Origin: Klebsiella huaxiensis
GTDB lineage: Bacteria; Pseudomonadota; Gammaproteobacteria; Enterobacterales; Enterobacteriaceae
Reading direction: 5' to 3'
NCBI RefSeq assembly: GCF_003261575.2
Contig: NZ_CP036175.1
Location: forward strand, 496,001-560,000
DNA: 64,000 bases
The notes under the pieces: model-generated
What the model was told of the DNA's origin: nothing
The model's database searches: none
What the model saw: the letters and a program-made list of their open reading frames with translations, nothing else
Translations under genes and position numbers: made by a program
Shown: in pieces, positions 40,481 through 49,560 of the stretch
Layout: every line of letters starts with the position of its first letter
Position numbering within the stretch: the stretch's first letter is position 1

Positions 40481-40951
40481 ATGCCACGTCGTCGCGTCAT
40501 TGGTCAGCGTAAAATCCTGCCGGATCCTAAGTTCGGATCAGAACTGCTGGCTAAATTTGTCAATATCCTGATGGTAGATGGTAAAAAATCTACTGCAGAA
40601 GCAATCGTATACAGCGCGCTGGAGACCCTGGCTCAGCGCTCTGGTAAAAATGAACTGGAAGCTTTCGAAGTCGCTCTCGACAACGTGCGCCCGACTGTAG
40701 AAGTTAAGTCTCGCCGCGTTGGTGGTTCTACTTATCAGGTTCCAGTTGAAGTCCGTCCGGTTCGTCGTAATGCTCTGGCAATGCGTTGGATCGTTGAAGC
40801 TGCTCGTAAACGTGGTGATAAATCCATGGCTCTGCGTCTGGCGAACGAACTTTCTGATGCTGCAGACAACAAAGGTACTGCAGTTAAGAAACGTGAAGAC
40901 GTTCACCGTATGGCAGAAGCCAACAAGGCGTTCGCACACTACCGTTGGTAA
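40481..40951 (+). CDS. rpsG: Ribosomal protein S7
   Basis: Initiates assembly of the 30S head and contacts tRNA at the P and E sites. The 156-residue product (PRRRVIGQRKILPDPKF, then MRWIVEAARKRGDKSMALRL) has the common enteric length; E. coli K-12 has a C-terminal extension of 23 residues through loss of a stop codon. Autoregulates its operon through the preceding intercistronic region. Confidence 0.98.
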   Translation: MPRRRVIGQRKILPDPKFGSELLAKFVNILMVDGKKSTAEAIVYSALETLAQRSGKNELEAFEVALDNVRPTVEVKSRRVGGSTYQVPVEVRPVRRNALAMRWIVEAARKRGDKSMALRLANELSDAADNKGTAVKKREDVHRMAEANKAFAHYRW

Positions 40952-41047
40952 TCCCTTCGGAGTCTTAGTCACCAGGCGGGCGCTTCAGGTAAGTCGCCCG
41001 TTTTGGATAACTTAACTGAACGCCTAAAGAAATAAACGAGGAATCAA

Positions 41048-43162
41048 ATGGCTCGTACAACACCCATCGCACGCTACCGTAACATCGGTATCAGTGCGCA
41101 CATCGACGCCGGTAAAACTACTACTACCGAACGTATTCTGTTCTACACCGGTGTAAACCACAAAATCGGTGAAGTTCATGACGGCGCTGCCACCATGGAC
41201 TGGATGGAACAGGAGCAGGAGCGTGGTATTACTATCACCTCCGCAGCGACTACTGCATTCTGGTCAGGTATGGCTAAGCAGTATGAACCGCATCGCGTAA
41301 ACATCATCGACACCCCGGGGCACGTTGACTTCACCATCGAAGTAGAACGTTCCATGCGTGTGCTTGATGGTGCAGTAATGGTTTACTGCGCAGTTGGTGG
41401 TGTTCAGCCTCAGTCTGAAACCGTATGGCGTCAGGCAAACAAATATAAAGTTCCGCGCATTGCGTTCGTTAACAAAATGGACCGTATGGGTGCGAACTTC
41501 CTGAAAGTTGTTGGTCAGATCAAAACCCGTCTGGGCGCGAACCCTGTTCCGCTGCAGCTGGCGATTGGCGCTGAAGAAGCGTTCACCGGTGTTGTTGACC
41601 TGGTGAAAATGAAAGCCATCAACTGGAACGAAGAAGACGCAGGTGTAACCTTCACTTACGAAGATATCCCGGCAGACATGCAGGACCTGGCCGAAGAATG
41701 GCACCAGAACCTGATCGAGTCCGCTGCTGAAGCTTCTGAAGAGCTGATGGAGAAATACCTGGGTGGTGAAGAACTGACTGAAGAAGAGATTAAAACTGCT
41801 CTCCGTCAGCGCGTTCTGAACAACGAAATCATCCTGGTAACCTGTGGTTCTGCGTTCAAGAACAAAGGTGTTCAGGCGATGCTGGATGCGGTAATTGATT
41901 ACCTGCCATCCCCGGTTGATGTACCTGCGATCAACGGCATCCTGGACGACGGTAAAGATACTCCTGCTGAACGTCACGCTAGCGATGATGAGCCGTTTGC
42001 TGCTCTGGCATTCAAAATCGCTACCGACCCGTTCGTGGGTAACCTGACCTTCTTCCGCGTGTACTCTGGTGTGGTTAACTCTGGTGATACCATCCTGAAC
42101 TCCGTGAAAGCTGCACGTGAGCGTTTCGGTCGTATCGTACAGATGCACGCTAACAAACGTGAAGAGATCAAAGAAGTTCGCGCGGGCGATATCGCTGCTG
42201 CTATCGGTCTGAAAGACGTAACTACGGGTGACACTCTGTGCGATCCTAATGCGCCGATCATTCTGGAGCGTATGGAATTCCCTGAGCCGGTAATCTCTAT
42301 CGCTGTTGAACCGAAAACCAAAGCTGACCAGGAAAAAATGGGTCTGGCTCTGGGCCGTCTGGCTAAAGAAGACCCGTCTTTCCGCGTATGGACTGACGAA
42401 GAATCTAACCAGACCATCATCGCCGGTATGGGTGAGCTGCACCTCGACATCATCGTTGACCGAATGAAGCGTGAATTCAACGTTGAAGCGAACGTCGGTA
42501 AACCTCAGGTTGCTTACCGCGAAGCGATTCGCGCTAAAGTTACCGATATCGAAGGTAAACACGCTAAACAGTCTGGTGGTCGCGGTCAGTACGGTCACGT
42601 CGTTATCGACATGTACCCACTGGAGCCGGGCTCTAACCCGAAAGGTTATGAGTTCATCAACGACATCAAAGGTGGTGTAATTCCTGGTGAATACATCCCG
42701 GCCGTTGATAAAGGCATCCAGGAGCAGCTGAAAGCAGGTCCTCTGGCTGGTTACCCGGTAGTTGACCTGGGCGTGCGTCTGCACTTCGGTTCTTACCACG
42801 ACGTTGACTCCTCCGAACTGGCGTTTAAACTGGCCGCTTCTATTGCCTTTAAAGATGGCTTTAAGAAAGCGAAACCAGTTCTGCTTGAGCCGATCATGAA
42901 GGTTGAAGTAGAAACTCCGGAAGAGAATACTGGTGACGTTATCGGTGACCTTAGCCGTCGTCGCGGTATGCTGCGCGGTCAGGAATCCAACGTGACTGGC
43001 GTTGTGATCCACGCTGAAGTTCCGCTGTCTGAAATGTTCGGATATGCAACTCAGCTGCGTTCTCTGACCAAAGGTCGTGCTTCTTACTCTATGGAGTTCC
43101 TGAAGTATGATGATGCGCCGAACAACGTGGCTCAGGCCGTAATCGAAGCCCGTGGTAAATAA
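41048..43162 (+). CDS. fusA: Elongation factor G
   Basis: GTPase that drives translocation and, with RRF, ribosome recycling. The 704-residue protein has G1 AHIDAGKTTTTERIL near residues 17-30, G3 DTPGHVDFT, G4 NKMDRMG, and the domain IV-V sequences GRGQYGHVVIDMYP and RRRGMLRGQESN. Same length as in E. coli. It lies 96 nt after rpsG. Confidence 0.99.
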   Translation: MARTTPIARYRNIGISAHIDAGKTTTTERILFYTGVNHKIGEVHDGAATMDWMEQEQERGITITSAATTAFWSGMAKQYEPHRVNIIDTPGHVDFTIEVERSMRVLDGAVMVYCAVGGVQPQSETVWRQANKYKVPRIAFVNKMDRMGANFLKVVGQIKTRLGANPVPLQLAIGAEEAFTGVVDLVKMKAINWNEEDAGVTFTYEDIPADMQDLAEEWHQNLIESAAEASEELMEKYLGGEELTEEEIKTALRQRVLNNEIILVTCGSAFKNKGVQAMLDAVIDYLPSPVDVPAINGILDDGKDTPAERHASDDEPFAALAFKIATDPFVGNLTFFRVYSGVVNSGDTILNSVKAARERFGRIVQMHANKREEIKEVRAGDIAAAIGLKDVTTGDTLCDPNAPIILERMEFPEPVISIAVEPKTKADQEKMGLALGRLAKEDPSFRVWTDEESNQTIIAGMGELHLDIIVDRMKREFNVEANVGKPQVAYREAIRAKVTDIEGKHAKQSGGRGQYGHVVIDMYPLEPGSNPKGYEFINDIKGGVIPGEYIPAVDKGIQEQLKAGPLAGYPVVDLGVRLHFGSYHDVDSSELAFKLAASIAFKDGFKKAKPVLLEPIMKVEVETPEENTGDVIGDLSRRRGMLRGQESNVTGVVIHAEVPLSEMFGYATQLRSLTKGRASYSMEFLKYDDAPNNVAQAVIEARGK

Positions 43163-43232
43163 GCCGCAGGGTTAAAACCAAAGTCCCGTGCTCTCTCCAG
43201 AAGGGGGGAGCACTATAGTAAGGAATATAGCC

Positions 43233-44417
43233 GTGTCTAAAGAAAAATTTGAACGTACAAAACCGCACGTCAACGTCGGTACTATCGGCCACGTTGACCA
43301 TGGTAAAACTACTCTGACCGCTGCAATCACTACCGTTCTGGCTAAAACCTACGGCGGTTCTGCTCGCGCATTCGACCAGATCGATAACGCGCCGGAAGAA
43401 AAAGCTCGTGGTATCACCATCAACACTTCTCACGTTGAATATGACACCCCGACTCGCCACTACGCGCACGTAGACTGCCCGGGCCACGCCGACTATGTTA
43501 AAAACATGATCACCGGTGCTGCGCAGATGGACGGCGCAATCCTGGTTGTTGCTGCGACTGACGGCCCGATGCCGCAGACCCGTGAGCACATCCTGCTGGG
43601 TCGTCAGGTAGGCGTTCCGTACATCATCGTGTTCCTGAACAAATGCGACATGGTTGATGACGAAGAGCTGCTGGAACTGGTTGAAATGGAAGTTCGTGAA
43701 CTTCTGTCTCAGTACGATTTCCCGGGCGACGACACTCCGATCGTTCGCGGTTCCGCTCTGAAAGCGCTGGAAGGCGACGCAGACTGGGAAGCGAAAATCA
43801 TCGAACTGGCTGGCTACCTGGATTCTTACATCCCGGAACCAGAGCGTGCGATTGACAAGCCGTTCCTGCTGCCGATCGAAGACGTATTCTCCATCTCCGG
43901 TCGTGGTACCGTTGTTACCGGTCGTGTAGAGCGCGGTATCATCAAAGTTGGCGAAGAAGTTGAAATCGTTGGTATCAAAGAGACTGCGAAGTCTACCTGT
44001 ACTGGCGTTGAAATGTTCCGCAAACTGCTGGACGAAGGCCGTGCTGGTGAGAACGTTGGTGTTCTGCTGCGTGGTATCAAACGTGAAGAAATCGAACGTG
44101 GTCAGGTACTGGCTAAGCCGGGTTCAATCAAGCCGCACACCAAGTTCGAATCTGAAGTGTACATTCTGTCCAAAGACGAAGGCGGCCGTCATACTCCGTT
44201 CTTCAAAGGCTACCGTCCGCAGTTCTACTTCCGTACAACTGACGTGACTGGCACCATCGAACTGCCGGAAGGCGTAGAGATGGTAATGCCGGGCGACAAC
44301 ATCAAAATGGTTGTTACCCTGATCCACCCGATCGCAATGGACGACGGTCTGCGTTTCGCAATCCGTGAAGGCGGCCGTACCGTTGGCGCGGGCGTTGTTG
44401 CTAAAGTTCTGGGCTAA
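43233..44417 (+). CDS. tufA: Elongation factor Tu
   Basis: GTPase that brings aminoacyl-tRNA to the ribosome. The 394-residue product starts at GTG 43233 (SKEKFERTKPHVNVG), with AAGGAAT about 8 nt upstream; a longer frame from 43188 is not conserved. GHVDHGKTTLT, DCPGHADYVKNM and NKCDMVDD are the GTP motifs. Position after fusA makes this the tufA copy; tufB would lie elsewhere. A terminator follows. Confidence 0.98.
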   Translation: MSKEKFERTKPHVNVGTIGHVDHGKTTLTAAITTVLAKTYGGSARAFDQIDNAPEEKARGITINTSHVEYDTPTRHYAHVDCPGHADYVKNMITGAAQMDGAILVVAATDGPMPQTREHILLGRQVGVPYIIVFLNKCDMVDDEELLELVEMEVRELLSQYDFPGDDTPIVRGSALKALEGDADWEAKIIELAGYLDSYIPEPERAIDKPFLLPIEDVFSISGRGTVVTGRVERGIIKVGEEVEIVGIKETAKSTCTGVEMFRKLLDEGRAGENVGVLLRGIKREEIERGQVLAKPGSIKPHTKFESEVYILSKDEGGRHTPFFKGYRPQFYFRTTDVTGTIELPEGVEMVMPGDNIKMVVTLIHPIAMDDGLRFAIREGGRTVGAGVVAKVLG

Positions 44418-44435
44418 TTATTAGTTCTGAATTAG

Positions 44436-44460
44436 AAAAGGGCGCTTAGGCGCCCTTTTT
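44436..44460 (+). terminator. str operon terminator after tufA
   Basis: AAAAGGGCGC / GCGCCCTTTT with a TTAG loop, then TT; 18 nt after the tufA stop. Confidence 0.92.
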
Positions 44461-44541
44461 GCTGTCGACTATTTGAGTTAATGAGGGAAATTGTTTACAG
44501 AAATTAGTGCAGGCGTATATTTAATAAACAGGCTATTGTAA

Positions 44542-44556
44542 TCATAACTATTCTCA
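44542..44556. promoter_or_regulatory. Candidate Fur box upstream of bfd
   Basis: On the minus strand TGAGAAT-A-GTTATGA resembles the 7-1-7 Fur pattern TGATAAT-N-ATTATCA, 11 of 14 arm positions matching. It lies 36 bp upstream of bfd. Iron repression of bfd is established in enterics, so the site is plausible. Confidence 0.5.
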
Positions 44557-44591
44557 TTTACACTTTGCATATAAGTTGAACGGGAGTCTGT

Positions 44592-44786
44592 ATGTACGTT
44601 TGTCTGTGTAATGGTGTAAATGATAAAAAAATTCGTCAGGCTGTGCGTCAATTCCACCCCCAGTCTTTTCAGCAACTAAGAAAATTTATTCCCGTTGGAA
44701 ATCAATGCGGTAAGTGTATTCGCGCAGCTCGAGAAATTATGGAAGATGAATTAACCCGCATGCCTGAATATCAAGAGATTGCCTGA
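44592..44786 (+). CDS. bfd: Bacterioferritin-associated ferredoxin
   Basis: [2Fe-2S] protein that reduces bacterioferritin to release stored iron. The 64-residue protein has the cluster ligands Cys4, Cys6, Cys39 and Cys42 (MYVCLCNGVN; GNQCGKC). bfr follows 73 nt later, so the pair stores and releases iron. Confidence 0.96.
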   Translation: MYVCLCNGVNDKKIRQAVRQFHPQSFQQLRKFIPVGNQCGKCIRAAREIMEDELTRMPEYQEIA

Positions 44787-44859
44787 AGCCCCCCTGCTTT
44801 TTTTGACATCTCTATAGGTCGAACTACGCTTCAATAAGTGGAAGCGGAGGGACTATATA

Positions 44860-45336
44860 ATGAAAGGTGATGTCAAAATCATAACTTATCTCAATAAATT
44901 ATTGGGAAATGAGCTTGTCGCAATTAATCAATACTTTCTCCACGCGAGAATGTTTAAGAACTGGGGCCTGATGCGCCTCAACGATGTCGAATACCACGAA
45001 TCCATTGATGAAATGAAACATGCCGATAAGTATATCGAGCGTATTTTGTTTCTCGAAGGAATCCCTAACCTGCAAGATCTTGGCAAACTGCGCATCGGTG
45101 AGGATGTTGAGGAGATGCTGCAATCTGATTTACGGTTGGAACTGGAAGGGGCTAAAGATTTGCGAGAAGCTATTGCCTATGCCGATAGTGTCTATGACTA
45201 CGTCAGCCGCGATATGCTAATTGAGATCCTTACAGACGAAGAAAGCCACATTGATTGGTTGGAAACTGAGCTCGACTTAATCGGTAAAATTGGCCTACAG
45301 AATTATCTCCAGTCACAAATTAAGGTGGCGGACTAA
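44860..45336 (+). CDS. bfr: Bacterioferritin
   Basis: Heme-containing iron storage protein that forms a 24-subunit shell. The 158-residue protein has ferroxidase Glu18 (LLGNELVAINQYF), Glu51 and His54 (DEMKHADKYIERI), heme-ligand Met52, and the second-half ligands in YADSVYDYVSRDM and DEESHIDWLE. Same length as E. coli Bfr. The 3' end overlaps the convergent prepilin-peptidase gene by 17 bp. Confidence 0.97.
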   Translation: MKGDVKIITYLNKLLGNELVAINQYFLHARMFKNWGLMRLNDVEYHESIDEMKHADKYIERILFLEGIPNLQDLGKLRIGEDVEEMLQSDLRLELEGAKDLREAIAYADSVYDYVSRDMLIEILTDEESHIDWLETELDLIGKIGLQNYLQSQIKVAD

Positions 45337-45796
45337 TAAGCGTCTGCCATCCACACCAAAGACCCGCTGCTGCCAGAAAAGGGCCAAAAGGCAGCGGGTT
45401 GTATAATACCTGCCTTTTTCTTCCCGCTATGATCTTCATCCCAAGGGTGACACATGCGAGTATGGTTGCAATGAGCACTAGTTGAGGTAATACGCCCCAT
45501 CCATGCCAGGCCCCAAGAGCGGCCAGAAATTTAACGTCACCGTAACCGATGCCTTCATATCCGCGCAGTCCTCTGTATAACCAGTAGATAGTAGCAAAGG
45601 ACACATAGCCAGCGATCGCCCCCCATACCGCGTTTGAAAGAGTACTTTCTGATAAATATAGATGATAAAGCAAACCAACCCAGAGTAGGGGGCAGGTAAA
45701 TCGATCTGGAAGCAGACCATTTCGGTAGTCGCACCAACAGAGCATGAGTGATAACCCACAGTACAAAATAATAAATATCGAGGAAGTGACGAACAT
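45320..45796 (-). CDS. Short type-IV prepilin-peptidase-like protein (GspO/HopD type)
   Basis: Membrane aspartyl protease of the A24 family. The 158-residue protein has both catalytic-type Asp motifs, CDYRNGLLPDRFT and GIGYGDVKFL, and four to five hydrophobic segments, but lacks the N-terminal cytoplasmic Cys-rich methyltransferase domain of full-length PilD/GspO (about 225 residues or more). The frame is open further upstream to 46063, but residues there show no prepilin-peptidase pattern; AGGA about 8 nt upstream supports 45796. No secretion or pilin genes are nearby, so it is a remnant or a stand-alone peptidase. Its end overlaps bfr by 17 bp. Confidence 0.7.
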   Translation of the reverse strand: MFVTSSIFIILYCGLSLMLCWCDYRNGLLPDRFTCPLLWVGLLYHLYLSESTLSNAVWGAIAGYVSFATIYWLYRGLRGYEGIGYGDVKFLAALGAWHGWGVLPQLVLIATILACVTLGMKIIAGRKRQVLYNPLPFGPFLAAAGLWCGWQTLISPPP

Positions 45797-45971
45797 GGAT
45801 GGTTCCTGTGATATGGCTGTAGTAGTGAGAGTGCTGAGAAGTCGTTCATGTAGCAAAGGCCAATAATGTGCAATGGAAGTAGCTATCAGATGTATTTGCC
45901 TGCATTTCACAGCGTTGCCGAACATGATGATCCCTGCTCTCAGAAGCCAGTGATGAATTACTAGACAATGC

Positions 45972-45999
45972 TTGCGTTGCGGCTGAATTTGCGTATAAT
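45972..45999 (+). promoter_or_regulatory. S10 operon promoter
   Basis: TTGCGT at 45972-45977 and a perfect TATAAT at 45994-45999 with 16 bp between. Transcription would start near 46006, giving a leader of about 168 nt. The 170 bp between this promoter and the gspO-like start hold no convincing gene. Confidence 0.8.
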
Positions 46000-46005
46000 G
46001 CGCGG

Positions 46006-46173
46006 GCCTGTCAAAGTTGACGGCCGGTTCGATATGAACCCTGATAGCGAAATTGGCTATCAAACAATGTTCCCAATTGGGGAACTATGTAAGAACGGTT
46101 ACACTCTCCCATCAATCGTAATGGGTATGAGGAGTAACCATTTCGTCTATAAAATAATTGGAGCTCTGGTCTC
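46006..46173 (+). promoter_or_regulatory. S10 leader, L4-responsive attenuator
   Basis: The leader length and sequence resemble the 172-nt E. coli S10 leader, where L4 with NusA causes transcription termination and also inhibits rpsJ translation. Several inverted repeats are visible, such as CCCAATTGGGG near 46072 and the pair around ACCATTTCG near 46137-46146. Confidence 0.65.
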
Positions 46174-46485
46174 ATGCAGAACCAAAGAATCCGTATCCGC
46201 CTTAAAGCGTTTGATCATCGTCTGATCGATCAATCAACCGCGGAAATCGTCGAGACTGCTAAGCGCACTGGTGCGCAAGTCCGTGGTCCGATCCCGCTGC
46301 CGACCCGCAAAGAACGTTTCACCGTTCTGATCTCTCCGCACGTCAACAAAGACGCGCGCGATCAGTACGAGATTCGTACTCACAAGCGTCTGGTTGACAT
46401 CGTTGAGCCAACTGAAAAAACCGTTGATGCTCTGATGCGTCTGGATCTGGCTGCCGGTGTAGACGTGCAGATCAGCCTGGGTTAA
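46174..46485 (+). CDS. rpsJ: Ribosomal protein S10 (NusE)
   Basis: 30S head protein that also acts as NusE in antitermination complexes and links RNA polymerase to the ribosome through NusG. 103 residues, starting [20 protein letters not shown]. First gene of the S10 operon. Confidence 0.98.
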
Positions 46486-46517
46486 TCAGGTCATCGAGCG
46501 ATTGAGAGGTTGATACA

Positions 46518-47147
46518 ATGATTGGTTTAGTCGGTAAAAAAGTGGGCATGACCCGCATCTTCACTGAAGATGGCGTATCTATCCCAGTAACCGTTATCGA
46601 AGTTGAAGCAAACCGCGTTACTCAGATCAAAGATCTGGCTAACGATGGCTATCGCGCTGTTCAGGTTACCACTGGTGCTAAAAAAGCTAACCGTGTAACC
46701 AAGCCGGAAGCTGGTCACTTTGCTAAAGCTGGCGTAGAAGCTGGCCGCGGCCTGTGGGAGTTCCGTCTGGCAGATGGTGAAGAATACACCGTGGGTCAGA
46801 ACATTAGCGTTGAACTGTTTGCTGACGTTAAAAAAGTTGACGTAACCGGAACCTCTAAAGGTAAAGGTTTCGCTGGTACCGTTAAGCGCTGGAACTTCCG
46901 TACCCAGGACGCTACCCACGGTAACTCCTTGTCTCACCGCGTTCCGGGTTCTATCGGTCAGAACCAGACTCCGGGCAAAGTGTTCAAAGGCAAGAAAATG
47001 GCAGGTCAGCTGGGCAACGAACGCGTCACTGTTCAGAGCCTGGACGTAGTACGTGTTGACGCTGAGCGCAACCTGCTGCTGGTTAAAGGTGGAGTTCCGG
47101 GTGCAACCGGCTGCGACCTGATCGTTAAACCAGCTGTGAAGGCGTAA
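46518..47147 (+). CDS. rplC: Ribosomal protein L3
   Basis: Early 50S assembly protein near the peptidyl-transferase centre. 209 residues; GFAGTVKRWNFRTQDATHGN and SIGQNQTPGKVFKGKKMAGQ (with the Gln that is methylated in E. coli) are present. 32 nt after rpsJ. Confidence 0.98.
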   Translation: MIGLVGKKVGMTRIFTEDGVSIPVTVIEVEANRVTQIKDLANDGYRAVQVTTGAKKANRVTKPEAGHFAKAGVEAGRGLWEFRLADGEEYTVGQNISVELFADVKKVDVTGTSKGKGFAGTVKRWNFRTQDATHGNSLSHRVPGSIGQNQTPGKVFKGKKMAGQLGNERVTVQSLDVVRVDAERNLLLVKGGVPGATGCDLIVKPAVKA

Positions 47148-47157
47148 GGGGATAGCA

Positions 47158-47763
47158 ATGGAATTAGTATTGAAAGACGCGCAGAGCGCGCTGACTGTTT
47201 CCGAAACTACCTTCGGTCGTGATTTCAACGAAGCGCTGGTTCACCAGGTTGTTGTTGCTTATGCAGCTGGTGCTCGTCAGGGTACTCGTGCTCAGAAGAC
47301 TCGTGCTGAAGTAACTGGTTCAGGCAAAAAGCCGTGGCGCCAGAAAGGTACCGGCCGTGCGCGTTCAGGTTCTATCAAGAGCCCGATCTGGCGTTCAGGT
47401 GGCGTAACCTTCGCTGCACGTCCGCAGGACCACAGTCAAAAAGTTAACAAAAAGATGTACCGCGGCGCGCTGAAAAGCATTCTGTCCGAACTGGTACGTC
47501 AGGATCGTCTGATCGTTGTCGAGACGTTCTCTGTAGAAGCGCCTAAAACTAAGCTGCTGGCACAGAAACTGAAAGACATGGCTCTGGAAGATGTGCTGAT
47601 CATCACCGGTGAGCTGGACGAAAACCTGTTCCTGGCTGCGCGCAACCTGCACAAGGTTGACGTACGCGATGCAACTGGTATTGACCCGGTTAGCCTGATC
47701 GCCTTCGACAAAGTCGTAATGACTGCTGATGCTGTTAAGCAAGTTGAGGAGATGCTGGCATGA
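47158..47763 (+). CDS. rplD: Ribosomal protein L4
   Basis: 50S exit-tunnel protein and autoregulator of the S10 operon through its leader. 201 residues; the tunnel loop GSGKKPWRQKGTGRARSGS is intact. It overlaps rplW by four bases. Confidence 0.98.
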   Translation: MELVLKDAQSALTVSETTFGRDFNEALVHQVVVAYAAGARQGTRAQKTRAEVTGSGKKPWRQKGTGRARSGSIKSPIWRSGGVTFAARPQDHSQKVNKKMYRGALKSILSELVRQDRLIVVETFSVEAPKTKLLAQKLKDMALEDVLIITGELDENLFLAARNLHKVDVRDATGIDPVSLIAFDKVVMTADAVKQVEEMLA

Positions 47764-48062
47764 TTCGTGAAGAACGTTTACTGAAGGTGCTGCGTGCACC
47801 GCACGTTTCTGAAAAAGCGTCTGCTGCGATGGAAAAAACCAATACCATCGTTCTCAAAGTTGCTAAAGACGCGACTAAAGCAGAAATCAAAGCTGCTGTG
47901 CAGAAACTGTTTGAAGTCGAAGTCGAAGTCGTTAACACCCTGGTAGTTAAAGGGAAAGTTAAACGTCACGGACAGCGTATCGGTCGTCGTAGCGACTGGA
48001 AAAAAGCTTACGTCACCCTGAAGGAAGGCCAGAATCTGGACTTCGTTGGCGGCGCTGAGTAA
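47760..48062 (+). CDS. rplW: Ribosomal protein L23
   Basis: 50S protein at the tunnel exit; docking site for trigger factor and SRP. 100 residues, with EERLLKVLRAPHVSEKAS. Start overlaps the rplD stop (ATGA). Confidence 0.98.
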   Translation: MIREERLLKVLRAPHVSEKASAAMEKTNTIVLKVAKDATKAEIKAAVQKLFEVEVEVVNTLVVKGKVKRHGQRIGRRSDWKKAYVTLKEGQNLDFVGGAE

Positions 48063-48079
48063 GTCGGAGGAGTAATACA

Positions 48080-48901
48080 ATGGCAGTTGTTAAATGTAAA
48101 CCGACATCTCCGGGTCGTCGCCACGTCGTTAAAGTGGTCAACCCAGAGCTGCACAAGGGCAAACCTTTTGCTCCGCTGGTTGAAAAAAACAGCAAATCCG
48201 GTGGTCGTAACAACAATGGCCGTATCACCACTCGTCATATCGGTGGTGGTCACAAACAGGCCTACCGTATTGTTGACTTCAAACGCAACAAAGATGGTAT
48301 CCCGGCAGTTGTTGAACGTCTTGAGTACGATCCGAACCGTTCCGCGAACATCGCGCTGGTTCTGTACAAAGACGGTGAACGCCGTTACATCCTGGCCCCT
48401 AAAGGCCTGAAAGCTGGCGACCAGATTCAGTCTGGCGTTGATGCTGCAATCAAAGCAGGTAACACCCTGCCGATGCGCAATATCCCGGTTGGTTCTACCG
48501 TTCATAACGTAGAAATGAAACCAGGTAAAGGCGGTCAGCTGGCACGTTCCGCTGGTACTTACGTTCAGATCGTTGCTCGCGATGGTGCTTATGTCACCCT
48601 GCGTCTGCGTTCTGGTGAAATGCGTAAAGTCGAAGCAGACTGCCGCGCTACTCTGGGCGAAGTTGGCAATGCTGAGCATATGCTGCGCGTTCTGGGTAAA
48701 GCAGGTGCTGCACGCTGGCGTGGTGTTCGTCCTACCGTTCGCGGTACTGCGATGAACCCAGTCGACCACCCACATGGTGGTGGTGAAGGTCGTAACTTTG
48801 GTAAGCACCCGGTAACTCCGTGGGGCGTTCAGACCAAAGGTAAGAAGACCCGCAGCAACAAGCGTACTGATAAATTCATCGTACGTCGCCGTAGCAAATA
48901 A
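48080..48901 (+). CDS. rplB: Ribosomal protein L2
   Basis: 50S protein needed for subunit joining and peptidyl-transferase integrity. 273 residues; the conserved NPVDHPHGGGEGRN with the functionally important His is present. Confidence 0.98.
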   Translation: MAVVKCKPTSPGRRHVVKVVNPELHKGKPFAPLVEKNSKSGGRNNNGRITTRHIGGGHKQAYRIVDFKRNKDGIPAVVERLEYDPNRSANIALVLYKDGERRYILAPKGLKAGDQIQSGVDAAIKAGNTLPMRNIPVGSTVHNVEMKPGKGGQLARSAGTYVQIVARDGAYVTLRLRSGEMRKVEADCRATLGEVGNAEHMLRVLGKAGAARWRGVRPTVRGTAMNPVDHPHGGGEGRNFGKHPVTPWGVQTKGKKTRSNKRTDKFIVRRRSK

Positions 48902-48917
48902 TTTTAGAGGATAAGCC

Positions 48918-49196
48918 ATGCCACGTTCTCTCAAGAAAGGTCCTTTTATTGACCTGCACTTGCTGAAGAAGGTAGAGAAAGCGGTGGAAAGCGGAGACAA
49001 GAAGCCCCTGCGCACTTGGTCCCGTCGTTCAACGATCTTTCCTAACATGATCGGTTTGACCATCGCTGTCCATAATGGTCGTCAGCACGTTCCAGTTTTT
49101 GTTTCCGACGAAATGGTTGGTCACAAACTGGGTGAATTCGCACCGACTCGTACTTATCGCGGCCATGCTGCTGATAAAAAAGCGAAGAAAAAATAA
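48918..49196 (+). CDS. rpsS: Ribosomal protein S19
   Basis: 30S head protein that contacts the 50S subunit. 92 residues, [20 protein letters not shown]; end rich in Lys. 16 nt after rplB. Confidence 0.98.
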
Positions 49197-49210
49197 GGTA
49201 GGAGGAAGAG

Positions 49211-49543
49211 ATGGAAACTTTAGCTCAACATCGCCATGCTCGTTCTTCTGCTCAGAAGGTTCGCCTTGTTGCTGACCTGATTCGCGGTAAGAAAGTGTCG
49301 CAGGCCCTGGATATTCTGACCTACACCAATAAGAAAGCGGCTGTACTGGTCAAGAAGGTACTGGAATCTGCCATTGCTAACGCTGAACACAACGATGGCG
49401 CTGACATTGATGATCTGAAAGTTACGAAAATTTTCGTAGACGAAGGCCCGAGCATGAAGCGCATTATGCCGCGTGCTAAAGGTCGTGCAGATCGCATCCT
49501 GAAGCGCACCAGCCACATTACTGTGGTTGTGTCCGATCGCTGA
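49211..49543 (+). CDS. rplV: Ribosomal protein L22
   Basis: 50S exit-tunnel protein. 110 residues; the beta-hairpin region DEGPSMKRIMPRAKGRADRI, where macrolide-resistance changes map, is unaltered in outline. 14 nt after rpsS. Confidence 0.98.
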   Translation: METLAQHRHARSSAQKVRLVADLIRGKKVSQALDILTYTNKKAAVLVKKVLESAIANAEHNDGADIDDLKVTKIFVDEGPSMKRIMPRAKGRADRILKRTSHITVVVSDR

Positions 49544-49560
49544 GACTCTGGAGACTAGCA

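Noticed and set aside
40481..40951. S7 might seem truncated compared with E. coli K-12
   Set aside because: The 156-residue form is the usual one; K-12 carries an extension caused by loss of the stop codon.
41264..43012. A 582-codon open frame on the minus strand opposite fusA
   Set aside because: fusA is certain, and its strong codon bias removes stops from the opposite strand. The predicted protein has no recognisable domain and no ribosome site.
48008..49063. A 351-codon minus-strand frame opposite rplB and rpsS
   Set aside because: A shadow of highly biased ribosomal-protein codons. Similar shadows occur opposite rplC, rpsC, rplF and rpsE.
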